From: Bagarius yarrelli
Taxonomy: Eukaryota > Chordata > Actinopteri > Siluriformes > Sisoridae
Direction: 5' to 3'
Length of the DNA: 64,000 nucleotides
NCBI GenBank assembly: GCA_005784505.1
Contig: VCAZ01000107.1
Coordinates: 1,311,001 to 1,375,000 of the forward strand
Made by a program: the position numbers and the translations under genes. The number at the start of each line of letters is the position of its first letter. Within the stretch, counting starts at the first letter, position 1. This document shows, one piece after another, positions 36,906 through 46,794 of this stretch. Below the pieces are notes generated by a model. The model was given only the letters and a program-made list of their open reading frames with translations. It did not search any database and was not told where the DNA came from.

Positions 36906-37876
36906 TAGGGCTGGGTGATATGGCCAAAATGTAATCTTGATAATATTTCGATTTCAAATATTGATTGATAATAATTGATATATGGAAATGTTATTGTTAT
37001 CACACAAAATGTTTTTGTGAGTTTTTATTAAGTACGTTTTAAAGTATAGCTAAGTAACAAAAACAGATTAAACATCTGGCCTTAAAAAAAAAAATAAGCA
37101 CAGCACAATATCACCACCTCTGCTAAAAGTTGTCCGTTTGGTGTAATGAGTCAGTACTTTTATTTTGACGTCAGAAAGGTCACGTGACGCACGATTCAAG
37201 TGCAGCGGCTATTTTGTTTTGTTTTTGTTTTGTGTAGCATTTGTTAGCAGAGAGGTCACGACTCGCATTCCCGAGTTCAGCTTTTGCTACATTTTAGGAT
37301 GTTTATTGATATATAAAAGTGTCTGGAATTTATATTTCACTGAAATTTGATTGGTTTGGACTCTTTTCCGAGTAACCAAAAGATTCTTGTTGGAATTTTA
37401 TAGATTAATGGTTATTTTACTGTATTATAAATGTTTGTTTGGCTGTTGGTGGTCTGATAAGGACACTGATTGTATCGTTACCCGCTGTGTTCTTTGTATC
37501 TTAAAATAGTTTTGCATCATTCAGTCACAAGAATCTCAGCTTTCCAAGACTATATAACACGTTTAGCTTTGATGTTTTTGAGTGCTTTAACAACTTTTGA
37601 ATATTTTAATCATGGAGTGCTGTGCTGTGCTGTATGTCCGTCTGTCTGTCCGTCTGTCTGTCCACTTTTGAATATTTTACTCATGGAGTGCCGTGCTGTG
37701 CTGTGCTAAGCTGTGCTGTGCTGTGCTGTATGTCCGTCTGTCCGCCTATCTGTCTGTCGACTTTTAAATATTTTACTTATGGAATGCTGTGCTGTGCTGT
37801 GCGTCCGTCCATATGTACATCATATCTCTCCATCTTATCGCGATTCGATATGATATCAATTATCGGCACAGCCCTA
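36906..37876. mobile_element. hAT-like nonautonomous element, about 971 bp, with internal tandem block
   Basis: It begins TAGGGCTGGGTGATATGG and ends ATCGGCACAGCCCTA, so the outermost TAGGGCTG/CAGCCCTA are inverted. The flanks CGTGAACT/CGGAAATT share 5 of 8 bases, a possible decayed 8-bp duplication. The interior holds a segment shared with 53175-53820 and, at 37592-37810, a tandem block in which 'acttttgaatattttaatca' plus 'tggagtgctgtgctg' recurs at 37592, 37664 and (variant) 37760 with TCTG-rich spacers. The 119-aa Cys-rich frame over the block is an artefact. No transposase is present. Confidence 0.8.
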
Positions 37877-37879
37877 ACG

Positions 37880-39190
37880 GAAATTGTAGACATCATATTG
37901 ACGATATTTAAGTTCAGTTTATCAACAACCACCGCACAGCCACTGTTCGACTGTACTGCACGACTTCTGTATAACTGTTAAAAATAAATATTATTTCTAC
38001 ATAACTTCAGGCCGCCGTCATATCTGTCCACGGCACCACCGCAGCTTCAGGCATCCATGTTTATCACCCAGAAAAACCATGAAAGCAATTCAAAGAGCAC
38101 AAGCTGATGTGCAGATGCTCCCAGCAGGATGGACGCAGGCATTCTGGCCCGCGGGGTCGCTGTTCCTGTAAATGCTATTATGATGATGTCGGAGCCCAGA
38201 AGGCATGCCGCTTATTTAGTGTGATGAATGGTCAGCAGCAACCAGCTGTCACTGTATATCCCCCACAACGCACCTCTACGGCGAACGCAATAAGCCAGTT
38301 TACAGTAACACACACTCAAACGGTTTTTAAACACACACTCACCAGTGTTTTCGAGCAGCACAAACACTTATACCGACACATATACACACCCTCATCATCT
38401 CCATCCTGCATTCCGTGGTCTGCGTAAAAAGGGACTTTGCCGGCAGACACAGATGCGTGTGTGTTTTATGACATTTAGATGGAAAAGAGAGGGAGAGCTC
38501 CCCTAAGTCAATTTGAACGCAGAGGCCGATGAAATTATACAGGTAGCAGTGGGCGACGTGACAAACGACTAGCCTGGCGTACAGCTGGGGGAGACGCTCT
38601 CCGACAGAGAAAAGAAATGAAAATCTAAATTACAGTTTACAGTACACACAGAACTACATACGCCTTGTTTCTGTTGTTTAAATCAAAGCTTACTGTATGA
38701 GAGAGAGAGAGAGAGAGAGACTGCTAAATCATCATATATACACATCATATATACATACATATATATATACACACACACACAAACACACATATATACATAT
38801 ATCTACCTGTCTGTCTGTTTATCTATCCATCTGTCTGTCTCCATCCATCTATCTATCCATCCATCCATCCATCTATTCATCTATTCGTATATATATATCA
38901 CACAAACACACACACATTGTCTTAAAGAGGCTTTATATAAAGTTTAACCAGTGTTTCGATATCAATAAAGTCCAATAAAATCTTGTCTACATGTGTCTAT
39001 ATACAAATATAACTGTAACCAGGAGCTTTGGAGCCATATTTATATATATTTTTTTAATACTACTATTAGCTGAAGGTCATTTGTGGTAACAGCAGTTCGA
39101 AGTCACTGCCATAGTCAGAGATGTATATATATACACGTATATGTGTCTATACAAGGAGTGTATTCTAAACTTCTATGCTGGAAAGGTAAT
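37880..39190. other. Intronic sequence with tetranucleotide and dinucleotide repeats
   Basis: The 38000-38640 part is of mixed composition without repeats and might include conserved sequence. From 38698 to 38920 there are GA, TA, CA and ATCT/ATCC repeats. No exon was recognised. Confidence 0.45.
38698..38918. repeat. Compound microsatellite: GA, TA/CA, CTGT/CATC
   Basis: GA at 38698-38720, TA/CA mixtures at 38735-38800, then TCTG and CATC units to about 38890 and CA units at 38900-38915. Confidence 0.9.
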
Positions 39191-39330
39191 ATGTATCTGT
39201 TGAATCTGTATTTTGGATGATGTGGCTTCCTTGGCCTTATGTGTTGTATCGTCTATGATGGTATGTACTATGTAAAGCGACACTGAGAAGTGGAAAGTTC
39301 CTATATAAATAAAACTTTTTCTTTTTTTCT
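39190..39330 (+). mobile_element. LINE-like 3' tail fragment
   Basis: 'atgtactatgtaaagcgaca', 'ctgagaagtggaaagttcct' and 'atataaataaaacttttt' have the form of the 3' end of fish non-LTR retrotransposons or their SINE partners ('gtaaagcg...gctatataaataaa'). No coding part remains. Confidence 0.6.
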
Positions 39331-39493
39331 TCAGGTGTAAAGAGTGTGTTTTTTAGGCTTTAAGGTATTCACACAGGTCTTCTATGAGCAAACAGGAACA
39401 GCAGTCAAATTAATCAAATCAAACACACCTAAACTCAAGGGGGTTAAAACCAAATTACTTCTTACAGCTGCTCTTATTTATATACATTTTATT

Positions 39494-39665
39494 CAACATT
39501 TCTATCATTGGGCAGATGCACTTATCCACAACGATTTACATTTAATTAATTTATTTTTGTCCAACTGAGTAGACAAGGGCCTTGCTCGAGGGTCCAGTAG
39601 TGGCAGCTTGGTGGTGCTGGGACTCAAACCCATGATCTTCTGATCAGCAATTCCATTTAATCAAC
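39494..39665 (-). mobile_element. SINE, minus orientation
   Basis: 'attgggcagatgcacttatc', 'caagggccttgctcgagggt', 'gcttggtggtgctgggactc' and 'aaacccatgatcttctgatc' are the complement of the SINE body and tRNA-like head. The 5'-most part of the head is degraded. Confidence 0.85.
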
Positions 39666-39669
39666 TATG

Positions 39670-40768
39670 TGTGAATTAAAGTTACAATATAAATATTATT
39701 ACAGTATTTTACATAATACTAACAGTTATCATGAGGCAATCTGATCATTTCACTGTTAATGTTCGGAGTTTTTTTATGAAAAGAGACGGCGTGCTAAAGA
39801 TCTCCTTTTTCATGGCCAATCAAACATGAAACAAACATGAACAACAGCAGTGAGAACACCAAAAGCACTGCTGTTACCAGACAGACGAATGTGATTTTAT
39901 TATTATTTTTTTTTAATGAAGGTATACAAAAATCATAAAAAATCTAGTTGACATAGACACAGATCTCCCCGGACTACTAACTGTCCCCAGGTCTCAGGAG
40001 ACGCTTAGTTCTCAATTAAAACAGAGCTGTGGAGCTCAGGAGATTTCACATCTTCACTTAAATGACCATTAATCTCTAGACAGCACAGTCAAACTAATTG
40101 GTACCAATTTAGGAAGAAAATTGGCCAGACGAGCTAAATCCCAATATAAATGTACTTAAAACATCAGTCCATCAGCTCAGATTATAAATAGGCACGATTA
40201 ATCCAAGATCAATAACTGATCGTCAATCATAATTAACTGGATCAACGTTCTAGACTGGAACATAGATTTCCCAAAGACAGACAGTGGAGCACGGAGATCT
40301 GCTTTAAGTCTAAGTATTAAACAACAGAAAGTGCAAGTGGAGTTCAGTCCCTCCAGGACTTCGCTATGTCCAAGCGCATCCAAAACGTCTACATAACCAA
40401 ACCCGCTTGTGCGAATACTGTAATGCGCCCAGTAACCAACAGAAATTACTGCAAGAGAGCCTGCAAAGTATTTCCCTGGTGATCTTCCCAAAAGCGGAAC
40501 TAAACAATTTACACAGCGCGCATTGTGGTGCTGCAATTTGCACTTTAATCCCGCAATTTTACTGCAGCTGATCATCAAAAATACTCTGCAAAATGCATCA
40601 CCAACTTTTTCAGAAAACTCGCCGTAAAATCAGTAAATCCAACCCACTTAATTAAACGCCCACCGGTAGTTCAGACTGTCAGATAGCCTCACGTCCCAGT
40701 GACTTAGATGATATCCTGGAACAATAAAGGCGCCAGAACTCCATCATAGCTTCATGCGTTTTCTTTAC
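39670..40768. other. Intron just downstream of the 64-codon exon; contains a 126-aa open frame
   Basis: The minus-strand frame at 40198-40578 (126 aa, MMISCSKIAGLKCKL...) has Cys/Leu-rich mixed composition but no recognised domain. The sequence from about 40500 to 40690 ('gcaatttgcactttaatccc', 'gcaattttactgcagctgat') resembles a fish dispersed repeat, so the frame is probably repeat-derived. Confidence 0.45.
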
Positions 40769-40960
40769 CTGCACGGCCCTGTTAATGAAGGGGATCTGTG
40801 TGCCGCTGTCCAGGTCCTGGTTAATGATAAGGCGTCGAGCCCACTGGCCTGCTCGCACCACGCCGCTGCCATGAATCAACACCAGCAGTTTGTCCGGGTT
40901 AGTCAGCGCGTCCTCGCTCATGTAGATAAAGCTCTTCGGTTCGGTCTCGGTTGCGTCCAC
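40769..40960 (-). CDS. fam172a: FAM172A/ARB2A internal coding exon, 64 codons, start of the Arb2 domain
   Basis: On the minus strand an acceptor ending CTTTCCAG is followed by 192 bases with no stop, then a donor GTAAAG. The translation begins VDATETEPKSFIYMSED, contains KLLVLIHGSGVVRAGQWARR at about residues 24-43, then LIINQDLDSGTQIPFINRAV, and ends with Q. It is nearly identical to the vertebrate FAM172A segment as I remember it. This is the first part of the Arb2 domain, which has an alpha/beta-hydrolase-like fold; the HGSG loop is in the place of the oxyanion-loop strand. The serine of the later GHSYGG-like motif lies in another exon not seen here. The GTG at 40960 is an ordinary valine codon, not a start. 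The frame runs on into the intron to a stop near 40679, which is read-through. Both ends are phase 0. Confidence 0.96.
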
Positions 40961-43195
40961 CTGGAAAGACCAGATGCTGGAATTAATAAAGACACATAAC
41001 TACAAAAAAGAATCGAAATATCTTAGTTTACATACAATCTACATAAAAAGACATACAGAAATAAAGACTAGATGCAAAAATAATAGCTGCAATCTAGAAA
41101 AAATGAATCACAGATTCACAGCTTTGCGTGCTTAACTGCACTGATACCGAAAAACTTAAAGCAAAGGGCATAATTAAATTATATTTAAATTATATTTATG
41201 ATTTAGAATTATATAGTATAGAACTTTAATGCTGTTGGAATAGTTGTTTTATGAGTTTATCTTAAGTTTAATATCACTATTTTATTCTAGCTATTCTTAT
41301 ATAATCTTTCTTTTCACTTTATATTTTTCACTACAGGATGTATGAGATGGTGCAAAATTCATCCAAAAGGAATCAAGGACAGTAAAATCTGATACTTGGT
41401 AGTTTTAACTGGATTAAAATGGACTCATCGCTAAATGAATTTTAGTTAGTTAGCTAGTGGTTCATTGATCCTTCTATACCCGCTTATTTCTAATCAGGGT
41501 TCCGGGGATCTGCTGGAGTTTATCCCAGCTGTCATTGAGTGAAAGGCGGTGGTACAAACTAGCCAGGTCACCAGTCCATCACATATAGGCACACAATCAC
41601 ACTCGCTCCTATGGGCAGTTTCAATTCACCAATCAATCTAACATACATGTTTATGGACTGTGGGAGAAAAACCAGAGAACCCGGAGTAAACACACACAAG
41701 CACAGGGAGAACATGCAAACTCCACACAGAAAGACCCCTGCAGGGGATACCGGGGAACCTGCTAACCACTAAGCTGCTGTGCTCCCCAAACACAGATTTC
41801 TTTATTCTGAATTTCCAGTGTAAAAAATGTAGCATTCGATAACATAGAATAACATAACTAATTACTATTAATAATAAACAGAGCAAATAGTCATGGCAGG
41901 TGTAAATAAGCCACCGTTTTAGATCACTGTTGAGTTAAGCAGAACTTAAATTTAGTCAGATCTTTGAGAGAAATAGGTTTTTTTGTAGACTCACATTCGT
42001 TTTTTTTTTTAAAATAACTCATTAATAATTGAATATTAAATGTGGAATCTTTCTAATAACAATTGGAATAGAATTAATATCATTTGATAATTTGGTGGGC
42101 GAGTGAATTTAGGATTCTTTTCCGTTTTTATCTTCAAGCTACTATTGTGAAAATTTTGTCTATGAGCCGCGTCGTTGTCCCGTCTCAAGAATCGGGACCG
42201 AGTTCATTTCGGTCTGTCGGGTTTGCAGCTCTGAATGAAATGTAAATCTGCTTCTGGTGCTCAGGCGACTGATTACTTTACGAGTAGTCAGATTCTTTCA
42301 GTCCGCTCTGGTTTACACTTCTGACTTCAGAGCTGATTTTCTACTACTTTTTTTGTATCGGCGGCTGGTGAGCCCTTTTTGTTATGTCAACAGCGATATT
42401 TATCCTCCTTTCATCTGAGAAGCGCAGCAGAAACGCTAACAGTGCAGTGACTGCAGCAGCCTGGAATCCTTCATTATGAATGGCACTGTGCAGAGAGACA
42501 GACGGCTCCTGCGGTCGGTCTGTCTGCCTGCCTGTGATGACTTTATTAAAGTGGCACTGGTTTCTATTACATTCTCCGTCTCTGGTTCTGTACAGATAAC
42601 TCCGTACGCTCGAAGCGGGTTTGCGTGCCGGGTCATTTGTCCTAACCCTATCACATTCAAATTTTTTAACTTCACCTTTCTCTCCGTCACACGCGACCGA
42701 ACCCGTCAAATTCTGATGGCGGAGCGTCCTGGAGATAAACACTACAGACCGTTAAAGCCGTTTACAGCTTGTAAAAACTTCCACTTACTCTGGTGTGATT
42801 TACGTACAGTCATATAACGCTCTTTGAACATGACGCCGTATTTATGAACTACTAATAGCGGCGGTGTTTTGTCTTTCAAATGAGACGGGAAGAAAACCCT
42901 AAGCTTTTAAACGTGCACCACTAACATATACTCTACATAATAAAGTCAAAGCAAGCCTATTTAAACATAAAGATTAAGCACTGGTTGTTTTTGTATACGA
43001 TACACATGTATGCCTGGAGTCAGATAGAATAAATAATAAGAGAATGATGAGAAAAAAAACCCCCCAAAAAACAGAAAACTCAGGCTGGTGTAATCTCCTG
43101 CTTTTACAGTGGAATTTCTCATTAACACCCTGTTTCATCCCTGAAGGCATTATTCAATAGCAGCACATCCTCTCTGTTCTTTCAGTCACACTTAC
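40961..43195 (-). other. FAM172A intron between the two exons
   Basis: This 2,235 bp intron is bounded by the donor at 43194-43195 and the acceptor at 40961-40962. It holds a minus-oriented DANA-like SINE at 41455-41788. From about 42100 to 42800 there is less AT-rich sequence with overlapping open frames on both strands (132 aa on minus, 113 aa on plus). Neither product is recognisable, and frames open on both strands are more like a repeat remnant or conserved noncoding DNA than a gene. Confidence 0.8.
41455..41788 (-). mobile_element. DANA-like SINE, minus orientation
   Basis: On the plus strand 'ggtcaccagtccatcacata', 'tatggactgtgggagaaaaa', 'ccagagaacccggagtaaac' and 'gagaacatgcaaactccaca' are followed by the complement of a tRNA-like head ('ctgctaaccactaagctgct'). 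This is the order expected of a reversed DANA/mermaid-type fish SINE. It lies in the short intron between the two exons. Confidence 0.85.
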
Positions 43196-43261
43196 TGGCA
43201 GCATCTCTTTCCTCAGCTTGCAGTCTTTCTCCAGGAGCTCATAAACGTACTGCGTGATGAT
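43196..43261 (-). CDS. fam172a: FAM172A/ARB2A internal coding exon, 22 codons
   Basis: Reading the minus strand, an acceptor ending CTGCAG is followed by 66 bases encoding IITQYVYELLEKDCKLRKEM then LP, and by a donor GTAAGT. The peptide closely matches the vertebrate FAM172A segment that sits just before the Arb2 domain; this match is from memory, not a search. The exon is phase 0 at both ends and joins in frame to the 64-codon exon at lower coordinates, 2,235 bp away. FAM172A/ARB2A is a nuclear/cytoplasmic protein linked to Argonaute, chromatin and alternative splicing; its Arb2 domain is named after a fission yeast subunit of an Argonaute chaperone complex. The acceptor is unusual: its pyrimidine tract is a CT microsatellite. 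The exon is too short to be seen as an open frame on its own. Confidence 0.9.
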
Positions 43262-43272
43262 CTGCAGGAGAT

Positions 43273-43307
<35 letters not shown>

Positions 43308-43310
43308 CTT
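43262..43310 (-). promoter_or_regulatory. Splice acceptor region with a (CT)n microsatellite as pyrimidine tract
   Basis: Immediately upstream of the 22-codon exon, read on the minus strand, is a run of about 15 CT units (43274-43304), then TAATCTCCTGCAG and the exon. The short non-repeat part between the CT run and the AG holds a CTAAT sequence that resembles a branch site, but it is only about 10 bases from the AG. The branch point therefore probably lies beyond the repeat, near AATATGAATAAAGC. Splice-site identity is seen directly; the functional effect is inference. Confidence 0.75.
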
Positions 43311-44765
43311 TATTCATATTGCGAGCCTAATTAAAATAAAAATAAAAAATGACCTGTATTTTAGCAAGTCAGTATATTAAGCAGGGCAAAATTCTGGGCC
43401 CGGTTCAATATATCTGGCTACGGTATGTGTAAATGATGATGGCTAAGGAGACGTGAGAGTGTTCAGATGGTTAAATAGTCAGTTTGTTCTGTTGACACAC
43501 GAATCATTTTGTCAAACGGTGTCAGAACTTTTATTAAGGGCCGTTGCGACTTTTGCATGCTCATTTTTATTATCTAAAAATACAGACAAGCGGCAAACAC
43601 ACGCAAATAAAGAGCGACACGGTTGCTCGTTTTATCCAGATGCGTCTGTGCTGCGACATCACAACTTTTGTCAATGCTACAAGAGCACCGCAAGTCATGT
43701 GACAAGAACCAACCGTCGAACTGAAAGTTCAACCGGTAAAATGGCGGAACAGATAAAAGTTTTGTCTGAGTTATAGCAACGGTGAAAGTCCATTGCTGAA
43801 ATTTCCTTGTTGTAATTTCTTTGTTCCTCCGGCGTGCAAGTAACCAAGTACTTTGAAAAGTAGGAAAACGGCACGTCTAATGCTTTCCTCACATTTTTGG
43901 CACAAAACGTGAATCAGTCCTTACTTGGTTCTGATGCAACACACACACACCAAGTCTGTGTACAAACACAGCTCCAGTGATATTAAACGTACATAGCCTG
44001 AATGCAAAGCATATGTGCTCCGTTGCATATGTATATCTGGATCTAAGCCTCCCACCCCGAGTGAGGAAGATAATTGGGAGTGTCTGGCTTGCTCTTGTTC
44101 AGAGCAGGAGAGTACAGAATCCATCAGCCCCAAAGCCAGAAAAAAATCTCCGACTACAAGCCGAGAGTTGATGTAAGGTATGTTTATCCCTGCAGCTAGC
44201 TGACTTAGGAACTGCTCAGCTCTACAAATTCAACCCAGGGCTGAAAGTTTCATGCTTCGATGACATCTACAACTTTCGGTGGTTTCTTTCTTGTTCTTGT
44301 CCCCCTGAAACTCTGATCCGCAGCAGCTGGAAAAACGCTGCTTTACTTGACGGATTTGTGAGGCGACAGGAAGGAGCCACTCGTGTAAAGACAAATTCGG
44401 CTTGCTAGGGTCGCCGGGATGACTTTAGGAGTGAGGAGGAAAGAGGAGCAGGGAATTATCATCCATGCCAAATCCATGGCGTTTGAAAGGCTTCAGCCGC
44501 CCACCCGGACAGACGGGATCTGGAATCGTTCTGGAAAGCCGGAATGGTCAGCTGCCGGGGTGGCCTGACTGTCTCGCATTGTTAGTGGGAGGTCTTTTGG
44601 TTTCTAAATAGGAACAGAAGGTAATAAAAAAAAACGTCTGAATGATATCAAAAGAGCTTAAATCATAAAGATAACTGCCTTTATTATTACCATCACAATA
44701 AATCTAACGTCCAGTTAAACAGAACTACACACTCAACCTACACTTATACAAGCAAATACTGACCA
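43305..44765. other. Intronic sequence upstream of the 22-codon exon; possible conserved or repeat-derived blocks
   Basis: From 43480 to 43920 the sequence resembles a degraded fish DNA element ('ccagatgcgtctgtgctgcg'), and its frames (107 aa plus, 65 aa minus) overlap on both strands. From 44170 to 44590 the sequence is of mixed composition, repeat-poor and possibly conserved noncoding. No exon was recognised. Confidence 0.4.
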
Positions 44766-44767
44766 TC

Positions 44768-44954
44768 TGGATTTAGCAGACATCTTTATACAGTGACTTA
44801 CATTTAACTCATTTAACTTTTATCAAACTGAGCAGGTAAGAGTTAAGAGCCTTGCTCAGAGGCCCAGCAGTGGCAACTTGGTGGTGCCTGGGATTGAACC
44901 TGTGAGCTTCTTATCGGAGGTCCAACACCTTAACCATTGAGCTACCACTTCCAG
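44768..44954 (-). mobile_element. SINE, minus orientation, nearly full length
   Basis: 'gatttagcagacatctttat', 'gagttaagagccttgctcag', 'aacttggtggtgcctgggat' and 'ccttaaccattgagctacca' in order are the complement of the full SINE. Confidence 0.88.
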
Positions 44955-45122
44955 TTTAATATCAACAAAACAATAGAAATGTGGCAATAAATAAAACAGT
45001 GACAAATTGGTCTTAGCCCAGTCCTTAGTGGGTCCTTCTGCACCAAAAGTCCATTTGTCTGTTTACACAATATGGAAGCTATTATAACATAACTACTAAA
45101 CAGGACATTATATAGCAAAGTA

Positions 45123-45182
45123 ACATCGTTAATACAGTCACTACATCGTTAATACAGTCACTACATCGTTAATACAGTCACT
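45123..45182. repeat. 20-bp minisatellite, three perfect copies
   Basis: 'acatcgttaatacagtcact' is present three times head to tail without differences. Confidence 0.97.
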
Positions 45183-46790
45183 ACTACTTACTACATTTAA
45201 GTATGTTCGTATATTCTATATAGTATAGTTACGGATAGTATGAATAAAATTCGGACATGCTACATCCACCATGTTGATATCAAGTTGACATACGCTGTCA
45301 CAGCAGCACGGATTTAGAGTAGTGATAATATTTAACTTGAATGATGTTAAACAAGTGAAATTAAACTGCAAGGAATTTTTTTTTTCTTTAAGCTACTTAA
45401 AGTATTTGAAAAGGGCACAACTAATGCCTTTTCCACTGCCTGTGTCATTAAAGCAAATGTAAAAAATAGACATAAAAATTTGGGTAAAGTAAAAATTATA
45501 AAATAAATTAATAAAAATAACAATAATAAAACTAATGTACAGTAATTTTTTGTTTTTGTATTTTTTTTAGAAAATAAATATTTTTATTTTTATTTTAATT
45601 CCGCTTTTAGGACAGATATTTGGCAGAACAGTAGAACTATTTAGAATCCTTGTGCGAGATTTGTGCAATTGAATGTGTTTGTTAAAAGTGAAGCAGAAGA
45701 TTAGAAGTTAGAAGACAACTTTCCTGACAGGAGCCGCCATTAGTTTTGCATCGATTCTGGTAGATTTCTTTTTTTTTCCTCGCGACGCGGTGGTGGTGGG
45801 GGGACAGGGGGGGTTTAGAGAAAGTTATGAAGCAATCATAATACACTCATGGTAACATACTCATTTAAAGCCAAAGGACATAAGCTATTGCTTATTTGAT
45901 TACAAACACCAAAAGCACATTAAGGGCCAAACGAGCTAATGCAACGAGATATTAGCAGCCATCAGCGGTCAGCCGGCCCAAATGAGATGACAGATCTATC
46001 CGCCGAATATTCGGAAGGGGGTTGCGGATGAAACAGTGTAAAGAAATACGCTGCTCAACGGCACCTAATTCACTAAATGTCAAGCTCTCTGATGAAGAGT
46101 AAAATGATTGTGAAGTGCAATATGCTTGTGTTTAATGATATCAATAAGCCTCGCAGGAAATTTCATTTGTGCGCCGTTATTGCTTCGGCGTCTCAGGTGG
46201 CTGTGTGTGATTATGGCGGCGCAGGAGGATGTGGACACTTCTCTAAATATACCTGGGACAGGAGAATTGTAGGTGTGTCTGTGTACACAGGGTACACAGA
46301 CACGGGTGTATAAGAACAATACCATTCACATGAGACTGTGTGTGTATGAGTGTGTATGTGTGTGTCATGTAAACTGCTTTTTATCAGGCAGCTGTGTGTA
46401 ATGTCTGAGGCACTGTCCCAGATCTGAGGTCAGGGCTCTGGCTTCTTATTGGACAGACGAAAAGCTATAGAGACCCCCGAGACCTCCAATTCGTCTGGTT
46501 GTTTGCAGACAAAAAATAAAAGCTGAAAATCCAAATTTGCTTCCAGCAGCAGATCATTTTGCTTTGTTTTTTAAAGCTTCGCCCGGGTGACCTTTAACCT
46601 TGCGTATTAGTGTCACTCAGAGCTATACCACTTTAAGAAAAAATAAAAATAAAATGAGATAGCTATTCTTATTACAACATTTCCTCTAATATTAAATTAG
46701 AGCAAGACCACCCGAAACTACCAGAATATTTCATCCTGGAGAGTGAATAAAGTAGGCGGGAAATAGGAATTCCACTTCCTGGAACTCCGA
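45183..46790. other. Intronic sequence, with a probable DNA-element remnant at 45183-45300
   Basis: 'aagtatgttcgtatattcta' and 'tatagtatagttacggatag' with 'ttcggacatgctacatccac' resemble a fish DNA element in which TATAGTAT-type words recur; a relative may lie at 53830-54080. The rest (45300-46790) is AT-rich then mixed, with frames of 78-81 aa overlapping on both strands at 46077-46325. No gene was recognised. Confidence 0.45.
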
Positions 46791-46794
46791 TTCA

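Noticed and set aside
37622..37981. 119-aa Cys-rich frame suggesting a cysteine-rich secreted peptide
   Set aside because: The Cys codons come from GTGCT and TCTG tandem repeats inside a hAT-like element.
40679..40960. GTG at 40960 as an alternative start of a 93-aa protein
   Set aside because: It is the first codon of an internal exon, directly after a CTTTCCAG acceptor; the codons after the donor are intron read-through.
45123..45182. CRISPR-like spaced repeats
   Set aside because: The repeats are contiguous, with no spacers, in a eukaryotic genome.
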